Positions 1-6,643 of a stretch of 12,114 bases of DNA are shown piece after piece. The first letter of the stretch is position 1, and every line of letters begins with the position of its first letter. The notes under the pieces were generated by a model. That model did no database searches, was not told the DNA's origin, and saw nothing but the letters and a program-made list of their open reading frames with translations. The position numbers were made by a program, and so were the translations under genes. Source of the DNA: Marinovum sp. (GTDB lineage Bacteria; Pseudomonadota; Alphaproteobacteria; Rhodobacterales; Rhodobacteraceae); contig NYVC01000062.1 of the NCBI GenBank assembly GCA_002684375.1, forward strand, positions 31,208 through 43,321, written 5' to 3'.

Positions 1-479
1 GGCTTTCCTTGAAAGGGTGGGGTGCTGGCGATAATCCGCGGAACACCAGCCACGCTAGCAGTGGCCACCGACATATGCGCCGATGCCACCATAGGAAATT
101 TGCCGCCCGGTACATAGCAACCAACAGATTGCACCGGGATGTTCTTATGACCCAATATCACACCGGGCAGTGTCTCCACCTCGATATCCAGCATCGAATC
201 GCGCTGGGCTTGGGCGAAGTTGCGGACTTGTTCCTGAGCAAATTTGATGTCGGCCAGTTCGCGGGGCGTCAGCTGGGCGATCAGATCGGCAATCTCGGCC
301 TCTGTCAGGCGAAATGTGGTTGGGGAATAGCCATCAAACTTTTCTGACAGGGCGCGCACGGCGGCGTCGCCATTCGCGGCGACATCGGCCAGTGTGGCCT
401 CGACGACCTGACGGGTTTTGGCGTCATCTTCCGCCCGTTCCACGTCGGGTTTGCCGCGCTTGAGATAGGTAATGCTCAT
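1..479 (-). CDS. Histidinol-dehydrogenase-family NAD-dependent alcohol dehydrogenase, N-terminal part (cut by window edge)
   Basis: The reading frame starts at ATG 479 ([12 protein letters not shown]) and stays open to base 1, giving 159 residues of a family whose members are usually about 430 long. The visible part ends just after the conserved [11 protein letters not shown] segment (about residues 119-129), which is followed by [20 protein letters not shown]. Biosynthetic HisD has a related VGLYVPGG motif, but the SAHM..AT..VAGV..I wording and the short N-terminus resemble the catabolic branch that includes the sulfopropanediol 3-dehydrogenase HpsN. Family members oxidise a primary alcohol to the acid in two NAD-dependent, zinc-assisted steps. 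The zinc and catalytic residues lie outside the window. The gene starts 3 bp after the SnoaL-like gene, as the last visible member of the transporter operon. A catabolic role on the imported compound is therefore inferred; the substrate is unknown. Histidine biosynthesis is unlikely because no other his gene is nearby. Confidence 0.85.
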   Translation of the reverse strand, partial: MSITYLKRGKPDVERAEDDAKTRQVVEATLADVAANGDAAVRALSEKFDGYSPTTFRLTEAEIADLIAQLTPRELADIKFAQEQVRNFAQAQRDSMLDIEVETLPGVILGHKNIPVQSVGCYVPGGKFPMVASAHMSVATASVAGVPRIIASTPPFQGK

Positions 480-482
480 GTC

Positions 483-1022
483 TTAGCTCTCTTTCTTATC
501 AGGTCGAGGCGCGGGCTTGAGGCCTTTGTCATATGCTTCCCAGCCCTGCCCATCAAACAGATCGACGCCCAATTGGGCGGCGACATGGGCAAAATCAACA
601 TTCACCCAATTGTCGACAATCTTGCCATCAACGACTTTCCAGAAGTCCATGTAGCGGATTTCGACCCGCTTGCCAGTCGCGGGGATGCCCAGAAACGCAC
701 CGCTGTGGGTGGCCTCTTGGCGGCCAAATGCTGCTGCCCATTCGCCCATATAGAGCCGGGCTTCGTCGATGCAGACCTTATCGGAAAACGCGGCCTGAAA
801 CGGCCGTTGCCAATTGTCCTGGAACTCTTTTAAACCGGTTTTGGTGCCGCAGCCCTGATTGCCCATCCACCGAAAGCTATCCTTAAAAAACGTGCCGATA
901 TCGTCGATCCGGTGATCGTTGAGTCCGTCGACCATACCTTCAATCACACGGCGGGTCGCCTCTGTCTTGGACAGATCGGTGTCGCGGGTCAGAACGGCTT
1001 GTTCAGGGCGGGAGCCTTTCAT
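483..1022 (-). CDS. SnoaL/NTF2-like protein (ester cyclase-like), single domain
   Basis: This cytoplasmic protein of 179 residues has no signal peptide or membrane segment. I chose ATG 1022 because an AAAGGA ribosome site lies 8 nt upstream; GTG at 1025 would add one residue. Residues about 20-155 form an alpha+beta barrel of the NTF2-like type. The best marker is GIPATGKRVEIRYMDFWKV followed by DGKIVDNWVNVD (about 112-143), the usual C-terminal sheet of SnoaL-like and ester-cyclase proteins, where a barrel Asp/His often acts as base. The family includes polyketide cyclases, dehydratases, isomerases and many catabolic-operon proteins of unknown role. The gene begins 5 nt after the MalG-like permease stop and ends 3 bp before the dehydrogenase start, so it is co-translated with them. 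It is a homologue of the C-terminal half of the protein at 5537-6568. I infer that it acts on, or removes a by-product of, the imported substrate. The exact reaction cannot be read from the sequence. Confidence 0.87.
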   Translation of the reverse strand: MKGSRPEQAVLTRDTDLSKTEATRRVIEGMVDGLNDHRIDDIGTFFKDSFRWMGNQGCGTKTGLKEFQDNWQRPFQAAFSDKVCIDEARLYMGEWAAAFGRQEATHSGAFLGIPATGKRVEIRYMDFWKVVDGKIVDNWVNVDFAHVAAQLGVDLFDGQGWEAYDKGLKPAPRPDKKES

Positions 1023-1027
1023 CACAT

Positions 1028-1909
1028 TTATCCTTTCACGGCTCCAGCAGTCAGCCCAGAGACAATCTGACGTTGGAACAGCAGAACCAGAACAAACAGT
1101 GGTGCCGTCGCAGAGACCACAGCAGACACGGCAAACATCACGTTACCTTCGGTATAGGTGGTGCCAAGAAAAGCGGCGATTTCTGGAATCATTGTGCGGT
1201 TTTCTTCCGCAAGCAGCATCGAGGTGACGGCAAAATCATTATAGGCAAGCAGAAAGCTGAACAGTCCGGTGGTGATGACGCCCGGCCACATCACCGGGAT
1301 AATTACAAAGCGGAAGGCTTCAAACTGGGTGCAGCCATCGACTTTGGCCGACTCGTCCAAATCTTTGGGGATGTTTTGAAAAAACGAGTGTAGCATCCAC
1401 AGCGTAAACGGTTGATTGATCGCCACCAGAACCACAATCGAGGTGGGCAGAATACCCCATAAGTTCCATTCAAACAGTGGAAGCATATAGCCAGATACCA
1501 AGGTGATTGGCGGTATGGCACGAAAAATCAACGCTGTGATCAACAGCCAGAACGTATATCGATAGCCCGACCGCGACAGCGCATATCCGCCCAAAGTGCC
1601 GATTGTAAGTGATGTACAAACCACGCAGAAACAGACGATTGTGGTATTGATAACGGCGCGCCAAAACTCCTCTTGGACCCAAGCCCCGTGATAGCCGGTG
1701 CCGGTGAAAGGACTGTTGTAGACTTCTTGTGTTCTGTGACCTGTCAACGCGTTGGTCCAGTCGGCGATGGAAAAGAAATCCAGCTCAACCTTAAAAGATC
1801 CCCAGAGCGTCCACAAAAACGGAAATGCGGCGATGATCAGCCAAACAACAACAAAGCTGTTTAGAAACAGGCGCAATCCAACTGAGCGTTTTTCAGATGC
1901 TGCCGCCAC
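1028..1909 (-). CDS. CUT1 ABC transporter inner-membrane permease, MalG/UgpE type
   Basis: This is the second permease of a carbohydrate-type ABC importer, 293 residues, close to the family's usual 275-300. About six membrane segments can be seen, near residues 13-36, 87-111, 119-143, 152-173, 205-230 and 262-280. The cytoplasmic EAA loop that docks on the ATPase is at about 178-210 (NIPKDLDESAKVDG, then a proline-rich end IIPVMWPG). The C-terminus GLTAGAVKG is typical of MalG-like subunits. The start is GTG 1909, with AAAGG 8 nt upstream, only 3 bp after the preceding permease stop, so translation is probably coupled. The first periplasmic loop (about 40-85) is somewhat long. Together with the permease at 1913-2938 it should form the heterodimeric channel, energised by the ATPase at 4318-5367. 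The substrate cannot be told from the permease alone. Confidence 0.95.
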   Translation of the reverse strand: MAAASEKRSVGLRLFLNSFVVVWLIIAAFPFLWTLWGSFKVELDFFSIADWTNALTGHRTQEVYNSPFTGTGYHGAWVQEEFWRAVINTTIVCFCVVCTSLTIGTLGGYALSRSGYRYTFWLLITALIFRAIPPITLVSGYMLPLFEWNLWGILPTSIVVLVAINQPFTLWMLHSFFQNIPKDLDESAKVDGCTQFEAFRFVIIPVMWPGVITTGLFSFLLAYNDFAVTSMLLAEENRTMIPEIAAFLGTTYTEGNVMFAVSAVVSATAPLFVLVLLFQRQIVSGLTAGAVKG

Positions 1910-1912
1910 GGG

Positions 1913-2938
1913 TCACGCCTTTCCTCTAAAGTCGCGCCAGGTGCGCAAAAGTACCGGCGAGAGCAGGATGGCCACGCCGATGATTGTCAAAACCGACGAG
2001 GCGGCGGCCGAAGAGAACAAGCGTGTTTCGCCCCCCAGATCATTAAAGATGAACCATGACAAAGACGTTGCATGCGCCTCGGCATTAAACCCGACGATCG
2101 GCTCGAAGACGCGGAAATTATCCATCAGCTGGATCAGCGCCACAAAGGTTACCAAAGGCATCAGATGTGGGATCACCACATAGCGCACTTGCTGGCCCCG
2201 GGTGGCGCCATCGATCATAGCGCTTTCCAACTGGTCTTTCGGCAGGGTCTGCAGGCCCGCGTAAAACACGACAAAGGCAAAGGGCGCTGCGTGCCAGACG
2301 CCATAGACAATCAACATCACCCAGGTCAACCCGGTCGAGGCTTTAAGTGACAGATCCGGATCATTGGCCATCCATTGCAGGGCAGACCCCAGAATACCGC
2401 GGCTATCAATCATCCAGAACAGCACCAGCGAGCCGATCAACGGCGAGACGATCATTGGCAATAGCGAGAAAAAAATGACGACCCCCTTGAGCAGGCGGTG
2501 GAGGGAATTGACCGCCAGCGCGATCATCAGCCCGAGAATAATCAGCAGGGGCGTTACCACAAACGTATAGGTCAGGGTAAAAGACATTGCGCGGTAAAAC
2601 GGCAAGTTACTGAGACCAGAAAAAAAGGACACCCATCCATCAGAGGATCGCCAGGTGTCTGCAACTTCGGAAATGGCTAAATGACCACGGTCCAAAAAAA
2701 TATCCGCTCCGACAAATTTACCCAGTGGTTGGCTTTCGCGCAGCGCGGCTGTGGCGTCCTGATCTATCGAAGTTGCCATTTTACAGCCAAATGGGCCGCA
2801 GTTTTTCGTCTCGATGAGAACTGCATCATGGGGTGTGTGGACGGATTGTACCAGAACCGAGACCAGTGGCAGCGCGATGCACAACAGCATGGCCAACCCG
2901 GTTGGGGCAAAAAACCAGAAGAATGTTTTGTGTTTCAA
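1913..2938 (-). CDS. CUT1 ABC transporter inner-membrane permease, MalF/UgpA type, with enlarged periplasmic loop
   Basis: This is the first permease of the importer, 341 residues, versus roughly 290-310 for ordinary UgpA-type subunits. Predicted membrane segments lie near residues 7-31, 117-142, 150-175, 206-228, 257-277 and 309-331. The EAA docking loop is at about 227-261 (GLQTLPKDQLESAMIDGA, then VIPHLMP). The extra length sits between the first two membrane segments: about residues 33-115 face the periplasm and contain a C-x4-C pair (C47, C52) that could form a disulfide. The likely start is TTG 2938; the frame is open back to the binding-protein stop, but no ATG or GTG is available upstream. 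A start at ATG for residue 17 would break the first membrane helix. The ribosome site is weak, which together with the hairpin upstream suggests low permease yield relative to the binding protein. The start is the least certain part of this call. Confidence 0.93.
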   Translation of the reverse strand: MKHKTFFWFFAPTGLAMLLCIALPLVSVLVQSVHTPHDAVLIETKNCGPFGCKMATSIDQDATAALRESQPLGKFVGADIFLDRGHLAISEVADTWRSSDGWVSFFSGLSNLPFYRAMSFTLTYTFVVTPLLIILGLMIALAVNSLHRLLKGVVIFFSLLPMIVSPLIGSLVLFWMIDSRGILGSALQWMANDPDLSLKASTGLTWVMLIVYGVWHAAPFAFVVFYAGLQTLPKDQLESAMIDGATRGQQVRYVVIPHLMPLVTFVALIQLMDNFRVFEPIVGFNAEAHATSLSWFIFNDLGGETRLFSSAAASSVLTIIGVAILLSPVLLRTWRDFRGKA

Positions 2939-2966
2939 CGGGGCGGTCCGATCAACAATCGAATGG

Positions 2967-2993
2967 ATCAGAGAGGGGAGACCCCTCTCTGAT
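2967..2993 (-). promoter_or_regulatory. Perfect intercistronic hairpin between binding-protein and permease genes
   Basis: The plus strand reads ATCAGAGAGGGG, AGA, CCCCTCTCTGAT: a 12-bp perfect stem with a 3-nt loop. It lies wholly inside the 69-bp gap between the stop of the solute-binding-protein gene and the start of the MalF-type permease gene. No T-run follows on the transcribed (minus) side, so a standard Rho-independent terminator is unlikely. In many binding-protein operons, stem-loops at this position protect the upstream mRNA from 3' exonucleases and keep the binding protein in excess over the permeases. I infer that role here. Confidence 0.75.
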
Positions 2994-3007
2994 AAGGCAT
3001 AGGCTGT

Positions 3008-4231
3008 TTAGAGAAAGCCTTTTTCTTTGGCGGCTGCCGTATAGGCGGCCTCGATATCGGCAAGGGCCTGTTCAGCGCTTTCCTTACCTTGCATAAAGTC
3101 GCCCAGTTCGGCACCCAATGCGCTGTGCAACAAGCCTTGATAGGGGACCATCGGATAGGGTGTTGATCCTGCATTTGCTGCCGCAAACACCCCAATTGCC
3201 GCTGGTGTCGGCTGATAGCCGTCGATCAGCCAGACCGCTTGCGTCGAGGTTGTGTCGTTAAGCATTTCGGGACGAATGGCATGGGTCATTGCGATAAAGG
3301 TTGCCTCAGCTTCGGCGTCTGAGGTGTTTTTTGCAACGGTCCAGCCATCCCACCACAGGGTGGTTGCAGGCATAGAGCCGCCGCCAACGGTCATCGGGCC
3401 TGCAATCGCAAACCCGTCTTTCACGGACTGATCAACGCCTTCGGCTTCGACCAGAGTGGCTGCGCGTGACCCCCACATATTCATGATGGCGACATTACCG
3501 GCGCGGAATTCTGCGTTGGTGGCATTGGAATCATGGGTCAGGAAATCAGGGTTCATATACTCTGACAGCGCCTTCATCATATTGAGTGTTGCAACGCCTT
3601 GGGCATTGTTAATCGCCACCTCAGCTGATCCATCTTTGAAGAAGGCTCCGCCATGGCCGATATACATATTGTTGAATTCTTGTGCTAGGTTCCAACCAGC
3701 CTTATAAGCGCCGCCGACTGGGTTCTGCATCAGACCCATTTCGCGAATTTTCTGTGCTGCAGCCAACATATCCTCGTAAGTTTTTGGTGGCTCCATACCA
3801 ATTTTTTCCAGCACGTCGGCGCGATAGACCAGATGCTGTGCGTTCGCCATAAAGGCCACGGCCATGACCTTGCCGTCGATGGTAATCAACTGGTTGCTCT
3901 TAAGGTGTTGACCGTGTTTGGCCACCAGATCATCAATTGGGCGAATGACGTCTTCGTTCATCAGTGCCACAATGGACGAGTTGGCAACGATAGCTGATGT
4001 GTATTCTGCCGGGTTGCCCTGCATACCAGCCACGTTAATTTTCTGGTGGTCAGCGGTCAGGTTGGTTTTGACTTCGGCGCCTGCGCATTCCTGCGCTCCG
4101 GCTCCAACGGTTTGAATTGCGGGAAATTCATTGCCTACAATACTGACGCGGGCCGAAATTTCGCACGCGTAAGACGCGGTAGAGGTCAGAACGGCAAGCG
4201 ATCCAGCCAAGGCTATTTTATTCAGAAACAT
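3008..4231 (-). CDS. Periplasmic solute-binding protein of a CUT1 carbohydrate-type ABC importer
   Basis: The product is 407 residues, normal for family 1 extracellular solute-binding proteins. It begins with a Sec signal peptide: MFLNKIA, a hydrophobic stretch, then TASYA with probable cleavage after residue 22. The mature start has Cys, but the preceding SYA does not make a lipobox, so a soluble periplasmic protein is more likely than a lipoprotein. C23 and C49 could form a disulfide. The middle has features common in this family, such as LVYRADVLEKIGMEPPKTYEDMLAAAQKI (shortened: RADVLEKIGMEPPKT around the inter-lobe strand), FRAGNVAIMNMWGS and LWWDGWTVAKNT. Several aromatic residues (W, Y) are candidates for stacking on a sugar- or polyol-like ligand. 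The ATG has a GGGAG site 6 nt upstream. The gene lies between the ATPase and permease genes. The ligand is not identifiable here. Confidence 0.94.
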   Translation of the reverse strand: MFLNKIALAGSLAVLTSTASYACEISARVSIVGNEFPAIQTVGAGAQECAGAEVKTNLTADHQKINVAGMQGNPAEYTSAIVANSSIVALMNEDVIRPIDDLVAKHGQHLKSNQLITIDGKVMAVAFMANAQHLVYRADVLEKIGMEPPKTYEDMLAAAQKIREMGLMQNPVGGAYKAGWNLAQEFNNMYIGHGGAFFKDGSAEVAINNAQGVATLNMMKALSEYMNPDFLTHDSNATNAEFRAGNVAIMNMWGSRAATLVEAEGVDQSVKDGFAIAGPMTVGGGSMPATTLWWDGWTVAKNTSDAEAEATFIAMTHAIRPEMLNDTTSTQAVWLIDGYQPTPAAIGVFAAANAGSTPYPMVPYQGLLHSALGAELGDFMQGKESAEQALADIEAAYTAAAKEKGFL

Positions 4232-4317
4232 GCGTGTCTCCCTGTTATGTCGGGGGGCGTCAAAAGTGACGGAACCCCGGGTTATACCCCATCCGGATCG
4301 GGGCGGATTATGAAGGC
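4232..4317 (-). promoter_or_regulatory. 86-bp gap between ATPase and binding-protein genes, with small inverted repeats
   Basis: The largest space inside the operon before the binding-protein gene. It contains a 5-bp stem with 4-nt loop (CGTCA at 4258-4262, TGACG at 4267-4271) and a CCCC/GGGG pair flanking the palindrome ATCCGGAT (about 4289-4305). There is no T-run, so this is not a clear terminator. It might hold a processing site or a second promoter for the binding protein, but I see no convincing -35/-10 pair. Confidence 0.35.
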
Positions 4318-5367
4318 CTAGGCCCTTATTCGCGCACCTGTGGACGGATCAAACAGATGGCAAATCTCTTGTGGCACCGAGATCGAAACCTGATCCCCGA
4401 TCTTGGCGCGATAGTCTTTATTAGCTTTGACCGAGACCAATGCCCCCCCGGCTTTGACTGCGATCATCGTGGCATCACCCAGCAGCTCCATCGTATAGAC
4501 TGTGGCATTTATTGAACCGACACTTGGCGATACCGCAGCATCCTCAGCACGAAACCCCAGCGTGATGGGCCCGTCGGCGGCAGAGAAGCCTGAGATCTCG
4601 ACGTTGTCGCCGGAAAAACAGCCGTCCTTCATGGTCCCTTTCAGAAGGTTCATTGCCGGTGATCCGATAAAGCCGGCCACAAAGGTATTCGCGGGGTTGT
4701 CATAAATATCTGTTGGCGTGCCGACCTGTTGCACCACGCCCTGTTTCATCACCACAACCCGGTCAGCCAGTGTCATCGCCTCGATCTGGTCATGGGTGAC
4801 ATAGATTGTGGTAACCTTAAGTTCATGGCTGAGGTTTTTGATTTGCGCGCGGGTCGAGACCCGCAGCTTGGCATCCAGATTAGACAGCGGCTCGTCCATT
4901 AAAAACACGTTTGGTTCGCGCACAATGGCACGCGCCAAAGCCACCCTCTGACGTTGCCCCCCCGACAGTTCTGCCGGTTTGCGGTGCAGAAATTCCCCAA
5001 GTTCTACCATATCTGCGGCCTTGCGCACCCGTGCGTCATGGGTTTTGTGATCGATCTTGCGCACTTTTAGAGGAAAGCGAATGTTCTCATAGACGTTCAT
5101 GTTGGGATACAGACCATAGCTTTGGAACACCATGGCGATGTCGCGGTCTTTCGGTTCAAGGTCATTGACCACTTTGCCGTCGATGACAATGTCGCCCTCG
5201 CTGGCTTCTTCGAGCCCAGCAATCATCCGCATCATAGTGGTTTTGCCGCAGCCCGACGGCCCCAAAAGCACTAAAAACTCTTCGTCCGCGATCGTCAGGT
5301 TGAAATTGTCGACCCCGATAAAATTGCCCCAGCGCTTGGAGACATTCATAAGTTCAATCTGTGCCAT
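4318..5367 (-). CDS. CUT1 ABC transporter ATPase, MalK/UgpC type
   Basis: This 349-residue protein is the cytoplasmic motor of the importer. All nucleotide-binding elements are intact: Walker A GPSGCGKTT at residues 36-44, Q-loop glutamine 82 (VFQSYGLYPNM), signature LSGGQRQR at 134-141, Walker B VFLMDEP at 154-160, D-loop SNLDAKLR, and H-loop histidine 192 (THDQIEAMTLADRV). After about residue 235 comes the regulatory/TOBE extension typical of MalK and UgpC (FIGSPAMNLL onward). I chose ATG 5367 (MAQIELMNVS) over the longer ATG at 5436 because it fits the family N-terminus and has an AGAGGA site 5 nt upstream. The longer version would add 23 unrelated residues and start inside the likely promoter. 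It is the first gene of the operon, with a promoter candidate about 40 nt upstream. The MalK-type C-terminal domain could also sense regulators, but nothing shown here proves that. Confidence 0.96.
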   Translation of the reverse strand: MAQIELMNVSKRWGNFIGVDNFNLTIADEEFLVLLGPSGCGKTTMMRMIAGLEEASEGDIVIDGKVVNDLEPKDRDIAMVFQSYGLYPNMNVYENIRFPLKVRKIDHKTHDARVRKAADMVELGEFLHRKPAELSGGQRQRVALARAIVREPNVFLMDEPLSNLDAKLRVSTRAQIKNLSHELKVTTIYVTHDQIEAMTLADRVVVMKQGVVQQVGTPTDIYDNPANTFVAGFIGSPAMNLLKGTMKDGCFSGDNVEISGFSAADGPITLGFRAEDAAVSPSVGSINATVYTMELLGDATMIAVKAGGALVSVKANKDYRAKIGDQVSISVPQEICHLFDPSTGARIRA

Positions 5368-5406
5368 AGAAGTCCTCTGAGGCCCGGTAATCCCCGGCGA
5401 TGTAGT

Positions 5407-5436
5407 ATCGTAGACGCTGAGGTGCAGGATTGACAA
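5407..5436 (-). promoter_or_regulatory. Candidate sigma-70 promoter of the transporter operon
   Basis: On the minus strand TTGTCA (plus 5431-5436) is separated by 18 bp from TACGAT (plus 5407-5412). The first matches the TTGACA consensus at five of six positions and the second matches TATAAT at four. Transcription would start near 5400, giving a leader of roughly 30-35 nt to ATG 5367. This is a visual match only. Confidence 0.5.
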
Positions 5437-5443
5437 GTGATTT

Positions 5444-5470
5444 TTGAATACCTATGCAAAAAACTTGAAT
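5444..5470. repeat. Short direct repeat TTGAAT in the divergent promoter region, possible operator
   Basis: TTGAAT occurs at 5444-5449 and again at 5465-5470, an offset of 21 bp or two helical turns. Similarity extends a little further (TTGAATACCTAT against TTGAATTCGCAT, 9 of 12 identical). The pair lies just upstream of the candidate operon promoter and about 70-90 bp before the plus-strand gene, so it could bind a regulator of both. No regulator gene is present in the window. The second copy could instead be a -35 element for the plus-strand gene (with TTAAAT at 5491-5496, though the 20-bp spacing is poor). Confidence 0.35.
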
Positions 5471-5536
5471 TCGCATTTGTCTTTACAGTTTTAAATAGAC
5501 CACCGCGCACTTGCGGCATAAATTGGGATTGCTTCT

Positions 5537-6568
5537 ATGACCGTGTCTTTGACCTCCTTGAAACAAAGTTTACATGCCGGATTGACTGCGGTTGCGCAGG
5601 GCGCTGATCCGGCTTTGATCTATCATTCGAATGCGCAGTTATGGGCCAGTCATCCGTTCAATCAGCTGCAGGGTCTTGAGGCGATCCGCCGGGTTTGGTC
5701 ACAGTTGCGCTATGCTTTGCCAGATATGCAGCGCCGCGACCAGATTTTTGTGGCAGGCAACAGCAAAGCCGATGCGCGCATGCCCGATGATCTTGAAGGA
5801 CGGGTTTTGGTAGCGTCGATGGGGCATTACCAAGGCAGTTTTGTGAATGATCTTTGCGGTATTCCGGCAACCCATGGTGTGGTGAATTTGCGGGTTTGTG
5901 AGGTGCATCATCTGGTTGAGGGTAAAATTGCCCAGTCCTATGTGATGTTGGATTTGCTGGATCTGATGGGGCAGGCGGGGTGTTGGCCCATCGCACCCTC
6001 GCTTGGCGCCGAAGGTATGTGGTCGGGTCCGGCGACCAACGACGGGGTGCGGTTGCACACCAGCGATCCCTCGGGCGGCCAGACGGCGTTTGATACGGTG
6101 ATCGCGATGCATAACGCATTGGGGTCGTTCGATGGCAAGTCGCTCGACAGTATGCAGCATGGCGCATATTGGGCTGATAATTTCCTGTGGTATGGGCCTT
6201 CGGGCATTGGTCAGACCCGTGGCATGACCGGGTTTCGGGCGCATCATCAGATACCTTTTCTGGTTGGCTATCCCGATCGCAAGGGTGCCGGGCACTATGT
6301 GCGCATCGGAGATGGTGATTATGTCGTCACCGGCGGTTGGCCTTCGGTAACGGGCACGCATCTGGGCGAGTGGTTGGGTCTTCCTGCCACGGGCAAACAT
6401 ATCGAGATGCGGGTGATGGATTTCTACCGGCTTGAAAATGGGGTGATTCAGGAAAACTGGGTCCCGATTGATATTTTATGGATTTTTAAGCAGATGGGAT
6501 TGGACGTTTTGGCCAGATTGCGTCACCTTCGCGGGGATCCGCTGACTGACTTGCCCCCCGATCCATAG
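5537..6568 (+). CDS. Tandem double SnoaL/NTF2-like domain protein
   Basis: This 343-residue protein, divergent from the transporter operon, has no signal peptide or membrane segment. It consists of two SnoaL-like domains, about residues 10-150 and 180-325. The repeat is visible by eye: GIPATHGVVNLRVCEVHHL, then EGKIAQSYVMLDLLDLMGQ (108-145), against GLPATGKHIEMRVMDFYRL, then NGVIQENWVPIDILWIFKQ (281-319), an offset of 173 residues. The second copy keeps the standard GLPATGK and DFYRL..G.I.ENW.P.D signature and also matches the single-domain protein at 483-1022, for example ADNFLWYGPSGIG against KDSFRWMGNQGCG. The first copy is more divergent, losing the K after GIPAT and the ENW. It may be structural, or bind a different ligand. 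Fused NTF2 domains are known, but I cannot name the reaction. Its position at the shared promoter suggests it acts in the same pathway as the importer. The ATG has only a weak GGGA upstream. Confidence 0.88.
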   Translation: MTVSLTSLKQSLHAGLTAVAQGADPALIYHSNAQLWASHPFNQLQGLEAIRRVWSQLRYALPDMQRRDQIFVAGNSKADARMPDDLEGRVLVASMGHYQGSFVNDLCGIPATHGVVNLRVCEVHHLVEGKIAQSYVMLDLLDLMGQAGCWPIAPSLGAEGMWSGPATNDGVRLHTSDPSGGQTAFDTVIAMHNALGSFDGKSLDSMQHGAYWADNFLWYGPSGIGQTRGMTGFRAHHQIPFLVGYPDRKGAGHYVRIGDGDYVVTGGWPSVTGTHLGEWLGLPATGKHIEMRVMDFYRLENGVIQENWVPIDILWIFKQMGLDVLARLRHLRGDPLTDLPPDP

Positions 6569-6571
6569 CTC

Positions 6572-6598
6572 TGCCTGCCGCAGGGTTTAGGCCAGGCA
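6572..6598. terminator. Possible bidirectional terminator between convergent genes
   Basis: The 75-bp gap between the tandem SnoaL gene and the convergent phosphatase gene contains TGCCTG (6572-6577) and CAGGCA (6593-6598). They form a 6-bp stem that extends by two more pairs across a one-base bulge. No T-run follows on either strand, so support comes only from the position and the stem. Confidence 0.35.
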
Positions 6599-6643
6599 CG
6601 CGCTGTGACCCGTCGGAAAAGTGGGTGTTTGGACGGTGAAGGA

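Noticed and set aside
4258..4271. Small hairpin between ATPase and binding-protein genes as a terminator
   Set aside because: It has only a 5-bp stem and no T-run, and termination here would cut off the rest of an obviously continuous operon.
5368..5436. Upstream in-frame extension of the ATPase to ATG 5436
   Set aside because: The 23 added residues do not fit MalK/UgpC proteins, and the region contains the likely promoter and a good ribosome site for ATG 5367.
5699..6400. Long minus-strand open frame of 233 codons opposite the tandem SnoaL gene
   Set aside because: It is antisense to a gene with clear family signatures. Its translation is rich in Arg, His, Pro and Ile without motifs, and no ribosome site or operon context supports it.
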